Below are positions 1-8,512 of a stretch of DNA of 64,000 nucleotides, one piece after another (the stretch's first letter is position 1; each line of letters begins with the position of its first letter). Both the position numbers and the translations under genes were made by a program. The notes beneath the pieces were generated by a model that saw nothing but the letters and a program-made list of their open reading frames with translations, did no database searches and had not been told where the DNA came from. Origin of the DNA: Sva-07 sp963716095 (GTDB taxonomy: Bacteria; Actinomycetota; Acidimicrobiia; Acidimicrobiales; Ilumatobacteraceae); NCBI GenBank assembly GCA_963716095.1, contig CAVQSV010000015.1, positions 124,001 to 188,000 of the forward strand, in the 5' to 3' direction.

Positions 1-332
1 TCGAATCCGAGGAACTTGATCACCCCGAGGTCGACGGTCGGGCTGAAGCGCAGCCCACCCTTGTACGGCCCGAGCGCGCTGTTGTACTGCACCCGGAACC
101 CGCGGTTCACCTGCACCTCGCCGGTGTCGTCCTGCCAGGGCACCCGGAAGATGATCTGGCGTTCGGGTTCGCAGATGCGCTGGATGATCTTGTGTTTGGT
201 GAATTCGGGGTGGCGGTCGATCGCCGGGCCGATCGACTCGAGCACCTCCATGGTGGCCTGGTGGAACTCGGGTTGCGCCGGGTTGTCGCGGACGATCTCG
301 TCGTAGATGGTCGTGAGATCTTCGTTCAACAT
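1..332 (-). CDS. gdhA: NADP-type glutamate dehydrogenase, N-terminal fragment
   Basis: The first 110 codons of a glutamate dehydrogenase, cut by the window edge. The enzyme interconverts 2-oxoglutarate plus ammonia and glutamate in the cytoplasm. The visible part has the family hallmarks VNRGFRVQYNSALGPYKGG and LRFSPTVDLGVIKFLGF, which form the substrate-binding region of the hexameric, roughly 450-residue bacterial class. The ATG at 332 is followed by MLNEDLTTIYDEIV, the usual short N-terminal helix. Reading runs off the left edge, so cofactor specificity cannot be checked here; the NADP assignment rests on resemblance of this N-terminus to GdhA. Confidence 0.92.
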   Translation of the reverse strand, partial: MLNEDLTTIYDEIVRDNPAQPEFHQATMEVLESIGPAIDRHPEFTKHKIIQRICEPERQIIFRVPWQDDTGEVQVNRGFRVQYNSALGPYKGGLRFSPTVDLGVIKFLGF

Positions 333-383
333 GCGGTCAGTGTCGCATGACAGCCGTGTCGGAGCGCACCGAGCTCGGAGGGC

Positions 384-1004
384 TCAGAGGTGGGAGTCGA
401 TCGCAGCCAGCAGCTCGCCGTAGGTGTCGAGTGCAGGGAACTGTGGGAACTCGGTGATCACGTTCGGCGGGGCGTGGAACAGGTAGCCGGCGTCGGCGGC
501 GCCGAGCATGGTGGTGTCGTTGTAGCTGTCGCCGGCGGCGATCACGCAGTAGTTCAAGGCTCGGAGCGCCTCGACAGCATGTTGCTTCTGGTTCGGTTGG
601 CGCAGCTGGTAGTCGACGATCCGGTCGTCGCCGACGACGAGGCGGTGGCAGAGCACCGTCGGCCAGTTGAGCTGGCGCATCAGCGGACGGGCGAACTGCT
701 CGAAGGTGTCCGACAGCAGGATCACCTGCGTCCGTGTTCGCACCTCGTCGAGAAAGGCGACAGCGCCCTCGAGTGGTTCCAAGCCGGCGATCACGTTCTC
801 GATCAGCGACATGGTCAGGCCGTGTTCGGCGAGCAGGTCGAGCCGGTAGCGCATCAGCACGTCGTAGTCGGGTTCGTCGCGAGTGGTCCGCCGGAGTCCT
901 TCGATGCCGGTGCGCTCGGCGACGGCAATCCAGATCTCGGGGACCAGCACACCTTCGACGTCGAGGGTCACGATCGTCTGCTGCGTGCCGGTACTCACCG
1001 TCAC
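384..1004 (-). CDS. thrH: ThrH-type phosphoserine/homoserine phosphotransferase
   Basis: A 206-residue HAD-superfamily protein very like Pseudomonas ThrH, which removes the phosphate of phosphoserine and can pass it to homoserine, linking serine and threonine synthesis. The nucleophile motif DVEGVL begins at Asp15, the second HAD motif is SDT at 98-100 and the metal-binding motif GDSYND is at 158-163. The ThrH-specific stretches VPEIWIA, LMRQLNWPT and FHAPPNVITEFPQFPA are all present, and the length is normal. A GTG at 1004 is used; an in-frame GTG two codons later is equally possible. No serine or threonine gene lies next to it. Confidence 0.88.
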   Translation of the reverse strand: MTVSTGTQQTIVTLDVEGVLVPEIWIAVAERTGIEGLRRTTRDEPDYDVLMRYRLDLLAEHGLTMSLIENVIAGLEPLEGAVAFLDEVRTRTQVILLSDTFEQFARPLMRQLNWPTVLCHRLVVGDDRIVDYQLRQPNQKQHAVEALRALNYCVIAAGDSYNDTTMLGAADAGYLFHAPPNVITEFPQFPALDTYGELLAAIDSHL

Positions 1005-1036
1005 AGTCTCGCCGCTGCGCCGCCCGGCGGCGAAAA

Positions 1037-1094
1037 CCCCGGTTTGCGTGACGCGTTGGGCGGGTCACCCCACCCGAACTGCAACGCAAACGGG
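1037..1094 (-). repeat. Dispersed intergenic repeat, copy 1
   Basis: A 58 bp element between thrH and the nitroreductase gene. On the minus strand it begins CCCGTTTGCGTTGCAGTTC and ends CGCGTCACGCAAAC, so its ends are inverted copies of GTTTGCGT. The first 19 bases and the CGTCACGC stretch near the far end match the two copies at 53979 and 54051, in opposite orientation, while the centre differs. It looks like a short palindromic intergenic element of unknown function. Confidence 0.7.
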
Positions 1095-1104
1095 TCGGCG
1101 ACGG

Positions 1105-1692
1105 CTACTCGGCGACGTGCGTGATCGGGAGCTGCGGGCGCTCTGGCGGTGGGCAGTCCTGGGCGGCCCACCCGAGGTAGACCATCCCGATGAGCCGGTC
1201 CGCTGGGTCGAAGCCGCACAGTTCGAGCACCGGCGCCGGCCGCGTGAGCGCTGGGGTGGACCAGAAGCTCGCCAGCCCGAGCGCCGTTGCCCCGAGCAGC
1301 AGGTTCTGTATGCCGGCGGCGACCGCATCGCGGTTCTCCTCGTGCAGCATCTCGTTGTCGTGCGGGGCGCAGCCGATCGCAAGGGTCACGGGGGTGCGGA
1401 GGTACTTCGTGCGGGTCTTGGCCCGCTTCACCTCGTCGCCGAAGTCGACCCGTTCCATCTCGTCGGCCATGGTGTCGCCGAGTCGGGAGCGTCCTTCGCC
1501 GGTGAACACGGCGAACCGCCACGGCCAGGTCTTCTTGTGGTTCGGCGCCCAGGTCGCGAGCCCGCACAGTTCGGCAATCACGTCGAGAGGCACGTCTCGC
1601 TCCTGGTCGACGATCATCGACGTGCGGCGCGATCGCGCCAGGCTCGAGAAGTCGTCGAATCTCGTTCGATCGATCTCGTCCGCGGAAGTCAT
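1105..1692 (-). CDS. Nitroreductase-family FMN oxidoreductase
   Basis: A 195-residue member of the nitroreductase fold, short forms of which (YdjA type) reduce quinones or nitro compounds with NAD(P)H. Supporting features are the N-terminal RSRRTS segment near residue 21, which fits the phosphate-binding arginines of FMN, the ATWAPNHKKTWPWRF segment near residue 46, and the GLASFWSTP segment that replaces the usual GLGS/T loop. It starts 12 bases downstream of the pirin stop on the same strand, so the two are probably one operon. The substrate cannot be told from sequence. Confidence 0.8.
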   Translation of the reverse strand: MTSADEIDRTRFDDFSSLARSRRTSMIVDQERDVPLDVIAELCGLATWAPNHKKTWPWRFAVFTGEGRSRLGDTMADEMERVDFGDEVKRAKTRTKYLRTPVTLAIGCAPHDNEMLHEENRDAVAAGIQNLLLGATALGLASFWSTPALTRPAPVLELCGFDPADRLIGMVYLGWAAQDCPPPERPQLPITHVAE

Positions 1693-1704
1693 GGGTTCAG
1701 GATG

Positions 1705-2421
1705 TCATGAGGTCGCCCAGATCAGCACCTCGGCGCCTTCCGAGCCGGCCGTCAGCGTTGGTGATCCGGCGCCGGTGAGTCGAACGGCGTCGCCAGCAGC
1801 CAACGATCCGGCGACGTCCAGCTGCGCCGAGCCTCGTGGTACGAACACGTGGACGTGGCGATCGTCGGGCACCGTCACCGACTCGCCGGTGCCGAGGCGC
1901 CCGCCCCAGAGCACAGCGCCCCGCTGGCGGATCGAGATCGCCGCATCGTGGCCCTTGCCCGATGCGATCGGCACCAGCCCGCCCCGGTCGAGTTCGGTGT
2001 TGATGTCGAGCTGCTCGTAGCCGGGGTCGATCGACTCGGTGTCGGGCGGTACCCACATCTGCACGAAGTGCACGTCGTCGGTCCCCGAGTTGTTCATCTC
2101 GCTGTGCCAGATGCCGGTTCCTGCCGACATGCGCTGGGCGAGTCCGGGGTACAGGACGCCACGGTTGCGTTCGGAGTCCTTGTGCTCGAGTTCGCCCGAC
2201 AGCACCCAGGTGACGATCTCCATGTCTCGGTGCGGATGGGTGTCGAAGCCCGAGCCGCCGCTGACGACGTCGTCGTTGTTGACGAGCAGCAGGCCGTGGC
2301 CCGTGTTGGTCGGGTCGTAGTGGCGACCGAAGCTGAACGAGTGCTTCGAATCGAGCCAGCCGATCTTCGTGCGCGGTCGATCGCTCGCGCGCCTGACGTC
2401 GATGGTGGGGGTCGTGGTCAT
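1705..2421 (-). CDS. Pirin-family cupin protein
   Basis: A 238-residue pirin/YhhW-type bicupin. The N-terminal cupin carries the metal ligands in FDTHPHRDMEI and in GTGIWHSEM, the HxH and His/Glu sites used for iron in quercetin-degrading pirins. The C-terminal cupin (GAVLWGGRLGTGESVTVP onwards) is degenerate, as is normal. Bacterial pirins act as dioxygenases on flavonols or as redox-responsive partners; which applies here is unknown. The downstream nitroreductase and a palindrome just upstream of the start suggest a small quinone or electrophile response unit, which is inference. Confidence 0.85.
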   Translation of the reverse strand: MTTTPTIDVRRASDRPRTKIGWLDSKHSFSFGRHYDPTNTGHGLLLVNNDDVVSGGSGFDTHPHRDMEIVTWVLSGELEHKDSERNRGVLYPGLAQRMSAGTGIWHSEMNNSGTDDVHFVQMWVPPDTESIDPGYEQLDINTELDRGGLVPIASGKGHDAAISIRQRGAVLWGGRLGTGESVTVPDDRHVHVFVPRGSAQLDVAGSLAAGDAVRLTGAGSPTLTAGSEGAEVLIWATS

Positions 2422-2434
2422 GATTCGTCAAACA

Positions 2435-2448
2435 GTTGCGAACGCAAC
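2435..2448. promoter_or_regulatory. Palindrome upstream of pirin gene, candidate operator
   Basis: GTTGCG and CGCAAC face each other across two bases, 13 bases before the pirin start codon and in a locally A/T-rich stretch. A perfect 6+6 dyad at this place is a reasonable repressor site for the pirin/nitroreductase operon. No regulator gene lies next to it. Confidence 0.4.
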
Positions 2449-2495
2449 AATATTCCACGAGCCCCTGCAGCTCGCGCATCCGCTAGAACACCTCG

Positions 2496-3443
2496 GTGCC
2501 GTCAACCCTGCGTCCTGTGCTCAGCGTCCTCGCAGCCGCTGTGTTGTTCGGCACGGCGGGCGCCGCTCGCGAACTCGGGCCCGACGGCACGACGGCCCTC
2601 GGCGTCGGCGCCACCCGCATCGTCATCGGAACGGCGGTGTTGTGGCTGGCGGTGTGGTGGAGTCGGCGTCATGGTTCGGGCCCGTCCATCGGTGCAGCTG
2701 TGCGTGCGAATCGGTGGGTGGTCGTGCTCGGTGGGTTCGGTGTGGCGATCTACACCCCGATGTTCTTCGAAGCGGTCGAACGCACCGGGGTGGCAGTCGG
2801 CACGATCGTCGGCGTCGGCAGCGGCCCGTTCTTCGCCGGAGCGCTCGAGTGGGTGTGGCGGGGAGTGAGGCCCGGCCGATGGTGGGTGCTCGGCACCGTC
2901 GTCACCGTCGCGGGTGGCTCGGTACTCGTGCTCGCCCAACGTGGGAGTGGACCGACCGGCGCCCCAGTCGATGCCGCCGGTGTCGCGTTCGCGCTTGGGG
3001 CAGGCTTCGGCTACGCCCTGTATTCGGTGACCTCCAAGGTGGTGATGGAACGCGGTGTCGACCCGATTCTGACGCTGGCGTCGACCTTCCTCGTCGGCTC
3101 GATCGCCGTGGCGCTGATGGCGATTCGGGAGCCATTCGGATGGATCACCTCGAGCGAGGGTGTGCTGATGGCGCTGCAGCTCGGGGTCCTCGCCACCGGG
3201 CTCGCCTACATCTTGTACGGCTTCGGCCTGCAGCGGCTCACGTCGGCGACCACGGTGACACTCGTACTCGCCGAACCGCTCACGGCCACGTTCCTTGCCG
3301 TCCTGGTGTTGGACGAGACCATTGTGCCCGTCGCCTGGATCGGCATCGCAGGTCTGCTCGCCGGACTGCTGATCGTGGGCCGCACCGCCCGCGTCTCGTT
3401 CGAGCCGGTGCCGGCGTTCACCAGCGCTGATCAATCGACCTGA
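2496..3443 (+). CDS. EamA/DMT-family transporter
   Basis: A 315-residue inner-membrane protein of the drug/metabolite transporter superfamily. The sequence alternates ten hydrophobic segments of about 20 residues and contains two EamA repeats, the first beginning near VLSVLAAAVLFGTAGAAREL and the second near GVAFALGAGFGYALYSVTSK; the second ends in the typical LAEPLTATFLAVLVLDE. Members export amino acids, nucleosides or other small metabolites; the substrate is not predictable. The start is GTG at 2496. Its stop overlaps the end of the convergent polymerase gene by 13 bases. Confidence 0.87.
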   Translation: MPSTLRPVLSVLAAAVLFGTAGAARELGPDGTTALGVGATRIVIGTAVLWLAVWWSRRHGSGPSIGAAVRANRWVVVLGGFGVAIYTPMFFEAVERTGVAVGTIVGVGSGPFFAGALEWVWRGVRPGRWWVLGTVVTVAGGSVLVLAQRGSGPTGAPVDAAGVAFALGAGFGYALYSVTSKVVMERGVDPILTLASTFLVGSIAVALMAIREPFGWITSSEGVLMALQLGVLATGLAYILYGFGLQRLTSATTVTLVLAEPLTATFLAVLVLDETIVPVAWIGIAGLLAGLLIVGRTARVSFEPVPAFTSADQST

Positions 3444-4470
3444 CGGGCTCGGCTCGGCTGCACCCTCGGTGCCTCGTTCGGCATCTTCGGATACACCGGA
3501 GGCCACGGCGCGTCGGGCACCCCGTCGGCGAGGTCGGCGGCGAAGCGCTCGACCAGTGGCGCGATCGACACGGCGGTGTCGTCCATCAACTCCCACGGAT
3601 CACCGCGTTCGGCGAGACGGTCGGGAACGGTGTCGATCGTCATCGCCTCGGGATCGATCGTGTCGAGCTCGTCCCAGCCGAATGGTGTCGACACCTGCGC
3701 ACCGACCCGAGGGCGCGCGCCCAGGCCCCGAACATGTTCTTGTGCGGGGCGTTCTGGTTGAAGTCGACGAACACCCGGGTGCCGCGCTCCTCCTTCCACC
3801 ACTTGTCGGTGAGCAGGTCGGGATGCCGTCGCGCCAGCTCACGCCCGAGCGCGACCACCGCGCCGCGCACGGCGAAGGAGTCCCACCCGGGTTCGACACG
3901 CACGTAGACGTGGATGCCCTTGCTGCCGGTGGTCTTGGCGAACCCGACCATTCCCAACTCGGCGAGGAGGTCGCGGACGTGGCCGGCCGATTCGCGCACC
4001 ATGTCGAACGTGACACCGGGGGAGGGGTCGAGGTCGATGCGCATCTCGTCGTGGTCGTCGGGCGTCGCTGCCCGAAACGGCCACACGTGCAGTCCGAGGA
4101 CGCCCATGTTGACCGCCCACAGCACGTGTGCCAGGTCGGCGATGACGAGCGCACGCGACGGTGTGCCGTTGATCGTCTCGACGGTGGTCGTGGCCAGCCA
4201 GTCGGGTGCGGAGCCGGGGATCCGCTTCTGGAAGAACGACTTCTCACGCACGCCGTTCGGGTACCGCTCGAGCAGCACCGGACGGTCGGTCACGGTGCGC
4301 ATCAGGGCGTCGCCGACCGCCACGTAGTACCGGGCGAGGTCGAGCTTGGTGCGGGGCTCCTTCGCCGGCCCGACCGACGGGAACATCGGCTTGTTCGGAT
4401 TGGTGATCGCAACGGTGCGGTCGCCGGTATCGAGCTCGACCGGATCCCCGAACTCGTCGGCCTTCCCCAT
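3431..4470 (-). CDS. LigD-type DNA polymerase domain protein, frameshifted
   Basis: A stand-alone primase-polymerase of the LigD PolDom family, used in end joining or gap filling. The first frame (from ATG 4470) has the NPNKPMFP segment, the catalytic DEMRIDLDPSPG motif with two aspartates, TTGSKGIHVYVRVEP and FVDFNQNAPHKNMFGAW. The family's next block, ARPRVGAQVSTPFGWDEL, is present only in another frame, running to a stop at 3431. Joining the frames needs one added or two removed bases in the GCGCGC run near 3714-3722. The whole would be about 345 residues, normal for the family. No ligase or Ku gene is adjacent. Confidence 0.82.
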
Positions 4471-4477
4471 CACCCGG

Positions 4478-4483
4478 ACGCTA
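4478..4483 (-). promoter_or_regulatory. -10 hexamer TAGCGT, LigD-polymerase gene
   Basis: TAGCGT on the minus strand ends seven bases before the ATG at 4470. This leaves no room for a leader, so the mRNA would be leaderless and ATG 4470 is preferred over the GTG one codon upstream. Confidence 0.5.
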
Positions 4484-4502
4484 CCGACTGGATGCGGGGT
4501 CG

Positions 4503-4535
4503 GATCACGCCTGGGGTCTGACCCCTGGCGTGATC
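4503..4535 (-). terminator. GGGGTC-T-GACCCC hairpin after dapD
   Basis: A 33-base dyad: a nine-base outer arm (GATCACGCC and its complement), one mismatch, then GGGGTC and GACCCC around a single T. It starts two bases beyond the dapD stop and no U tract follows. It is one of six related hairpins in the window and probably ends the dapD transcript. Confidence 0.65.
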
Positions 4536-4536
4536 G

Positions 4537-5475
4537 TCACTGGCCGGAGTGGAGTTCCTCGTTGAGTTCACCCCACGAGCCGAGGCGGGCGCGGGCGACG
4601 ACCTTGCCGCTCTGGCCGTCGCGGATGAACATCATCCGGTTCTCGCCGCTCAGCTCGCGAGCCTTGACGACACCCTGGGGGGTGAGCACCGGAGTGCTTG
4701 CGGTCACGTACAGACCGGCCTCGACGACGCAGTCGTCACCCAGGCTGATACCGATGCCGGCGTTCGCGCCGAGCAGGCAACGTTCGCCGATGGTGATCTG
4801 TTCGGTGCCACCTCCCGACAGCGTTCCCTGGATCGAAGCGCCGCCGCCGATGTCGCTGCCGTCGCCGACCACGACGCCGGCGGAGATCCGGCCCTCGACC
4901 ATCGACACGCCGAGCGTGCCGGCGTTGAAGTTGCAGAACCCCTCGTGCATCACGGTGGTGCCCTCGGCCAGGTGGGCGCCGAGGCGCACTCGGTCGGCAT
5001 CGGCGATGCGTACCCCGCTCGGAATCACGTAGTCGGTCATGCGGGGGAACTTGTCGAGACCGTGCACCGAGATGACGTGGCCCTCCTTGCGCAGGCGCAT
5101 GCGAACATCGTCGATCTCCGGCACAGCGATGGGACCGATGCTCGTCCACGCCACGTTGTTCAACGCCCCGAACGTGCCGTCCATGTTGAGCGTGCGCGGT
5201 GCGGCGAACCGGTGCGACAGCAGGTGCAGACGCAGGTAGGCGTCGGACGCCGAGGCAGGTGGCTCGTCGACGTCGATCGTCAGTCGCACCGGGCGGACGG
5301 TCACGTTGCGCACCTCGTCGGTGGTGTCGCGCATCCCGAGCTGGTCCTCGATGTCGTCGGTGGGGCAGTCGTCATCGCCGAACTCGCCCCACCCGAGCCA
5401 TCGGAACCAGGTGTCGAGCACCGAGCCGTCCGCAGCGATCGTTGCGAGGCCAGCGCCCCATGCCATCCGTGTCAT
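4537..5475 (-). CDS. dapD: Tetrahydrodipicolinate N-succinyltransferase
   Basis: A 312-residue enzyme that transfers succinyl from succinyl-CoA to tetrahydrodipicolinate in lysine and diaminopimelate synthesis. The C-terminal half is a left-handed beta-helix with hexapeptide repeats and the actinobacterial DapD signature HEGFCNFNAGTLG, then SMVEGRISAGVVVG, DGSDIGGGASIQGTLSGGG and ERCLLGANAGIGISLG. Glu in SMVEG is the likely catalytic acid by comparison with the mycobacterial enzyme. The length and N-terminal domain match the actinobacterial type rather than the shorter E. coli type. A GGAGAGGA Shine-Dalgarno precedes ATG 5475. Hairpins on both sides suggest it is transcribed alone. Confidence 0.93.
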   Translation of the reverse strand: MTRMAWGAGLATIAADGSVLDTWFRWLGWGEFGDDDCPTDDIEDQLGMRDTTDEVRNVTVRPVRLTIDVDEPPASASDAYLRLHLLSHRFAAPRTLNMDGTFGALNNVAWTSIGPIAVPEIDDVRMRLRKEGHVISVHGLDKFPRMTDYVIPSGVRIADADRVRLGAHLAEGTTVMHEGFCNFNAGTLGVSMVEGRISAGVVVGDGSDIGGGASIQGTLSGGGTEQITIGERCLLGANAGIGISLGDDCVVEAGLYVTASTPVLTPQGVVKARELSGENRMMFIRDGQSGKVVARARLGSWGELNEELHSGQ

Positions 5476-5490
5476 CGTCGTCCTCTCCAG

Positions 5491-5525
5491 ATGTGACGAT
5501 TGGTGTCAGACACCAATCGTCACAT
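5491..5525 (-). terminator. GGTGTC-A-GACACC hairpin after lysS
   Basis: A perfect 35-base palindrome: 17-base arms around one A, with core GGTGTC/GACACC and outer arm TGTGACGATT. The lysS stop codon (5520-5522) lies inside the left part of the minus-strand arm. It would end lysS transcription before dapD. Confidence 0.7.
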
Positions 5526-7076
5526 GACTTCCGGTCGCAGTGTTGGGAACAGGATCACTTCTTTGATCGAGTCGACCCCGGCCAACAGCATGGCCACACG
5601 GTCCATGCCGATGCCCAACCCGCCGGTGGGCGGCATGCCGTATTCGAGCGCTCGGATGTAGTCCTCGTCGACCGAACCCGCCTCGGCGTCACCGGCATCC
5701 TTGGCGGCCTGCTCGTCCTCGAACCGGGCCCGCTGCTCGACCGGATCGTTGAGCTCGGAGTAGCCGTTGCCCAACTCGCGCGAGTCGACGAAGATCTCGA
5801 AGCGCTCGGTGAGCCATGGGTCGTCTCGGTCGGCACGCGCCAGCGGGGAGATCTCGGTGGGGTGTCCGGTGATGAACGTCGGCCGCACGATGTCGGCCTC
5901 GCAGAGCGCTTCGAACAGCTCCTCGACCAGCTTGCCGCCGCCCCATCGTTCCTCCCAGCGAACGTCGTGCTCGTCGGCGAGCGTACGCAAGTCGTCGATC
6001 GGCTGGCTCGGGTGCACGGTGCGACCGATCTTGTCGGACACCGCGTCGACCATCCGCACCCGGGGCCATGGCTCGGCGAGATCGACGGTCTCCCCACGGA
6101 TCTCCACGATGGTCGTGTCGATCGCGTCGCGAGCCGCCTGGGTGATCAGCACCTCGGTGATGTCCATCACGTCGTTCCAGTCGCCGAACGCCTGGTACAG
6201 CTCCATCATCGTGAACTCGGGGTTGTGGCGGGTGGAGATGCCCTCGTTGCGGAAGATCCGCCCGATCTCGTACACGCGCTCCATGCCACCGACGATCAGC
6301 CGCTTCAGGTGCAGTTCCAGCGCGATGCGCAGGTACAGCTGGAGATCGAGCGTGTTGTGATGCGTCGTGAACGGGCGGGCATGCGCTCCGCCCGCTTCCG
6401 CGTGCAGTACCGGTGTCTCGACCTCGATGAACCCGCGCTCGTGCAGCGTCCGCCGGAAGCTGGCGATGATCTCGTGACGGATCTCGAAGGCCCGCTGGGC
6501 CTCGGGGTTGACGATCAGGTCGGCATAGCGCTGACGGAACCGTGTGTCGACGTCGCTGAGACCGTGCCACTTGTCGGGCATCGGGCGCACCGCCTTGGCC
6601 AACAGTTCGACCGAGTCGGGCTTCACCGACAGCTCCCCCTTGCGAGTGGTCATCACCGTGCCGGTGGCCCCCACCCAGTCGCCGAGGTCGAGCCGCTTGA
6701 TCGCAGCGAATGCGTCGTCGCCGACCACCGCCTTCGAGATGAACAACTGCAGGTCGCCGGAACGGTCGCGGATGGTGGCGAACACGAGCTTGCCCGAGTC
6801 TCGCTTCAGCATGATGCGGCCGGCCACCGCCACCGGATCGTCGGTCTCGGTGCCGGGTTCGAGGCCGCCCCAACCGGCGCGGACCTCGGCCACGGTGTGG
6901 CTGCGATCGAATCGATACGGGTACGGAGCGACCCCGTCAGCGCGCAGGTCGTCGAGCTGGGCGAGTCGGCGCGCCTTCTCGGCGGCGAGTCCGCTGCCTC
7001 CGGTCGGGTTCTGGGCAGCGGAGGTCTCGGTCGGTTCCTCGCCGGGACGGTCGGGGGTTGCGTCGTCGGTGCTCAC
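5520..7076 (-). CDS. lysS: Lysyl-tRNA synthetase, class II
   Basis: A 518-residue class II aminoacyl-tRNA synthetase that charges tRNA-Lys. After a disordered N-terminal tail of about 35 residues comes the OB-fold anticodon-binding domain (VAVAGRIMLKRDSGKLVFATI), motif 1 and motif 2 (RIFRNEGISTRHNPEFTMM), and motif 3 at the end (GGLGIGMDRVAMLL). LysS-specific elements such as TRFRQRYADLI and EAGGAHARPF are intact. I chose GTG 7076, preceded by GGGGG, because the upstream extension would overlap the divergent peptidase promoter and is not like any LysS N-terminus. Confidence 0.93.
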   Translation of the reverse strand: MSTDDATPDRPGEEPTETSAAQNPTGGSGLAAEKARRLAQLDDLRADGVAPYPYRFDRSHTVAEVRAGWGGLEPGTETDDPVAVAGRIMLKRDSGKLVFATIRDRSGDLQLFISKAVVGDDAFAAIKRLDLGDWVGATGTVMTTRKGELSVKPDSVELLAKAVRPMPDKWHGLSDVDTRFRQRYADLIVNPEAQRAFEIRHEIIASFRRTLHERGFIEVETPVLHAEAGGAHARPFTTHHNTLDLQLYLRIALELHLKRLIVGGMERVYEIGRIFRNEGISTRHNPEFTMMELYQAFGDWNDVMDITEVLITQAARDAIDTTIVEIRGETVDLAEPWPRVRMVDAVSDKIGRTVHPSQPIDDLRTLADEHDVRWEERWGGGKLVEELFEALCEADIVRPTFITGHPTEISPLARADRDDPWLTERFEIFVDSRELGNGYSELNDPVEQRARFEDEQAAKDAGDAEAGSVDEDYIRALEYGMPPTGGLGIGMDRVAMLLAGVDSIKEVILFPTLRPEVM

Positions 7077-7156
7077 GGTCCCCCGACCGTACCCAAACGA
7101 TCGGACGACGACTCGCTCGGTTCCGATCGTGGCATCCGATCGCGGATCACAGACCG

Positions 7157-7162
7157 TACTCT
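7157..7162 (+). promoter_or_regulatory. -10 hexamer TACTCT, M15 peptidase gene
   Basis: TACTCT ends six bases before GTG 7169, a spacing that would start transcription at the start codon. Confidence 0.45.
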
Positions 7163-7168
7163 GGGACC

Positions 7169-8512
7169 GTGCGTGCATCGATCAAGACCGTTGCTGTCGG
7201 GCTGTTGGCCCTGGGAATCGCGATCCCCGTCGCAGCGCTGGGACCTGACAACCCCATCGACCGGCCTGCCCGCGCCGTGAGGCAGGCCGTTCCCGCCACC
7301 TCGCCGGCGTCGGATGTCGTCACGGTGTACAACTCCGGCGAACTGCGCGCCGACGTTCGAAGCCGGGCTGTCGCCGCGGCGAGGACCGCAGGCGCCTCGT
7401 TGGCCCTCGGCCGATCGGCGAGCGTGGGCATGATCGGTCTGTATCGAGGTGCAACCGCAGTACAGCTGCCGCCGGCTGGATTCGCCTACCCGATGGGAAC
7501 GACGGTGCTGCCGAAGGATGTCGTTGCCCGAACGATGGGGCGCGACGTCTCGGGGTACCTGACACCGGACGCGCTCGTCCTCGGGGAGGTGTCGGCCCGC
7601 CTGAGGGGTGCGCAGGCAGGCGACAGGGTGCTGCTCACGGCGTCGTCCGGGGCCACCGTGGCATTCCGAGTCGCCGCGGTGCTCGGTGCTGATCGAATCG
7701 GTGGCGCCGAGTTCCTGATGTCGACGCAGGGCGGCGACCGCCTCGGAATCGGGCGATTGAGCCGGGTGGTGCTGTGGGGGTTCTCGTCGAGGGCGGCGAT
7801 CGATTCGGCCCTGCAGGCGAACGGCTTGGTGTCGACCTCGGTCAGGATCCGGCGCAGCTGGGATCCGGCCGACCCCGACGACACGATCGGTATGGCCCAG
7901 ACCAAAGCACTGTTGGGCGAGTTCGCCTATCGCGTCAATGCGAACGGATCGGTCAGCCAGGACGCCGGCTGGGTTGCGGCGAGTCTGCCGTCTGGTCGCG
8001 AACTGCTGAATGGTGCGATTCCGATCCGCGCTCGATGCCACAACGACGTGAAGCCCGGCATTCAGGCGGCCCTTGCCGAGGTCGCAGCGGCAGGGTTGGG
8101 TGGCGTCATCAACGTCAGCGACGCCAACACCGCCGGCGGTTGTCACCTCGCCCGATTCAACCGCCTCACCCCGGACAGCTCGCTGGGCTTTCTTTCGCGC
8201 CACTCGTGGGGGATGGCAATCGACACCAACACTCGGGGATCGTGTCAGGGCTGCGCCCCACCCGACTTCGTCACTCGTCCGGGAGGGTGCCGGGTGGTGC
8301 AGATCTTCCGCAAGCATGGTTTCGCCTGGGGTGGAAACTTCCTGACGCCCGATGGCATGCACTTCGAGTGGGTCGGCGAGCGTCGCGACGGGCTTGCCTA
8401 TCCGTCGCGGTTCTGTCCCAATGTCGCAACTGGCGCCCTGACCCTGGACAATTCCGAGGTCGGCCAGTCGCGCCTGTACCAAGACGACGGACTGTTCGTC
8501 GGAGAGCACTGA
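7169..8512 (+). CDS. M15-family peptidoglycan carboxypeptidase-like protein, secreted
   Basis: A 447-residue protein with an N-terminal hydrophobic segment (KTVAVGLLALGIAIPVAALG) that acts as signal peptide or anchor. The C-terminal 130 residues hold the zinc motifs of M15 (VanY/endolysin-like) peptidases: SRHSWGMAIDTN, giving SxHxxGxAxD, and HFEW in DGMHFEWVG. These enzymes cut D-Ala or L-Ala-D-Glu bonds in peptidoglycan outside the membrane. The middle 250 residues are not familiar; they contain an LxLGEVSARLRGAQAGDRVLL stretch that may be a small binding domain. GTG 7169 fits the adjacent -10 box. The stop overlaps the next gene's ATG by one base. Confidence 0.75.
   Translation: MRASIKTVAVGLLALGIAIPVAALGPDNPIDRPARAVRQAVPATSPASDVVTVYNSGELRADVRSRAVAAARTAGASLALGRSASVGMIGLYRGATAVQLPPAGFAYPMGTTVLPKDVVARTMGRDVSGYLTPDALVLGEVSARLRGAQAGDRVLLTASSGATVAFRVAAVLGADRIGGAEFLMSTQGGDRLGIGRLSRVVLWGFSSRAAIDSALQANGLVSTSVRIRRSWDPADPDDTIGMAQTKALLGEFAYRVNANGSVSQDAGWVAASLPSGRELLNGAIPIRARCHNDVKPGIQAALAEVAAAGLGGVINVSDANTAGGCHLARFNRLTPDSSLGFLSRHSWGMAIDTNTRGSCQGCAPPDFVTRPGGCRVVQIFRKHGFAWGGNFLTPDGMHFEWVGERRDGLAYPSRFCPNVATGALTLDNSEVGQSRLYQDDGLFVGEH

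Noticed and set aside
3710..3725. Programmed ribosomal frameshift in the LigD-type polymerase
   Set aside because: No slippery heptamer or pseudoknot is evident and homologues are single-frame; an indel is simpler.
7058..7168. Longer N-terminus for the M15 peptidase
   Set aside because: The extra 37 residues are Arg-rich, overlap the lysS start region and would precede the signal segment and -10 box.
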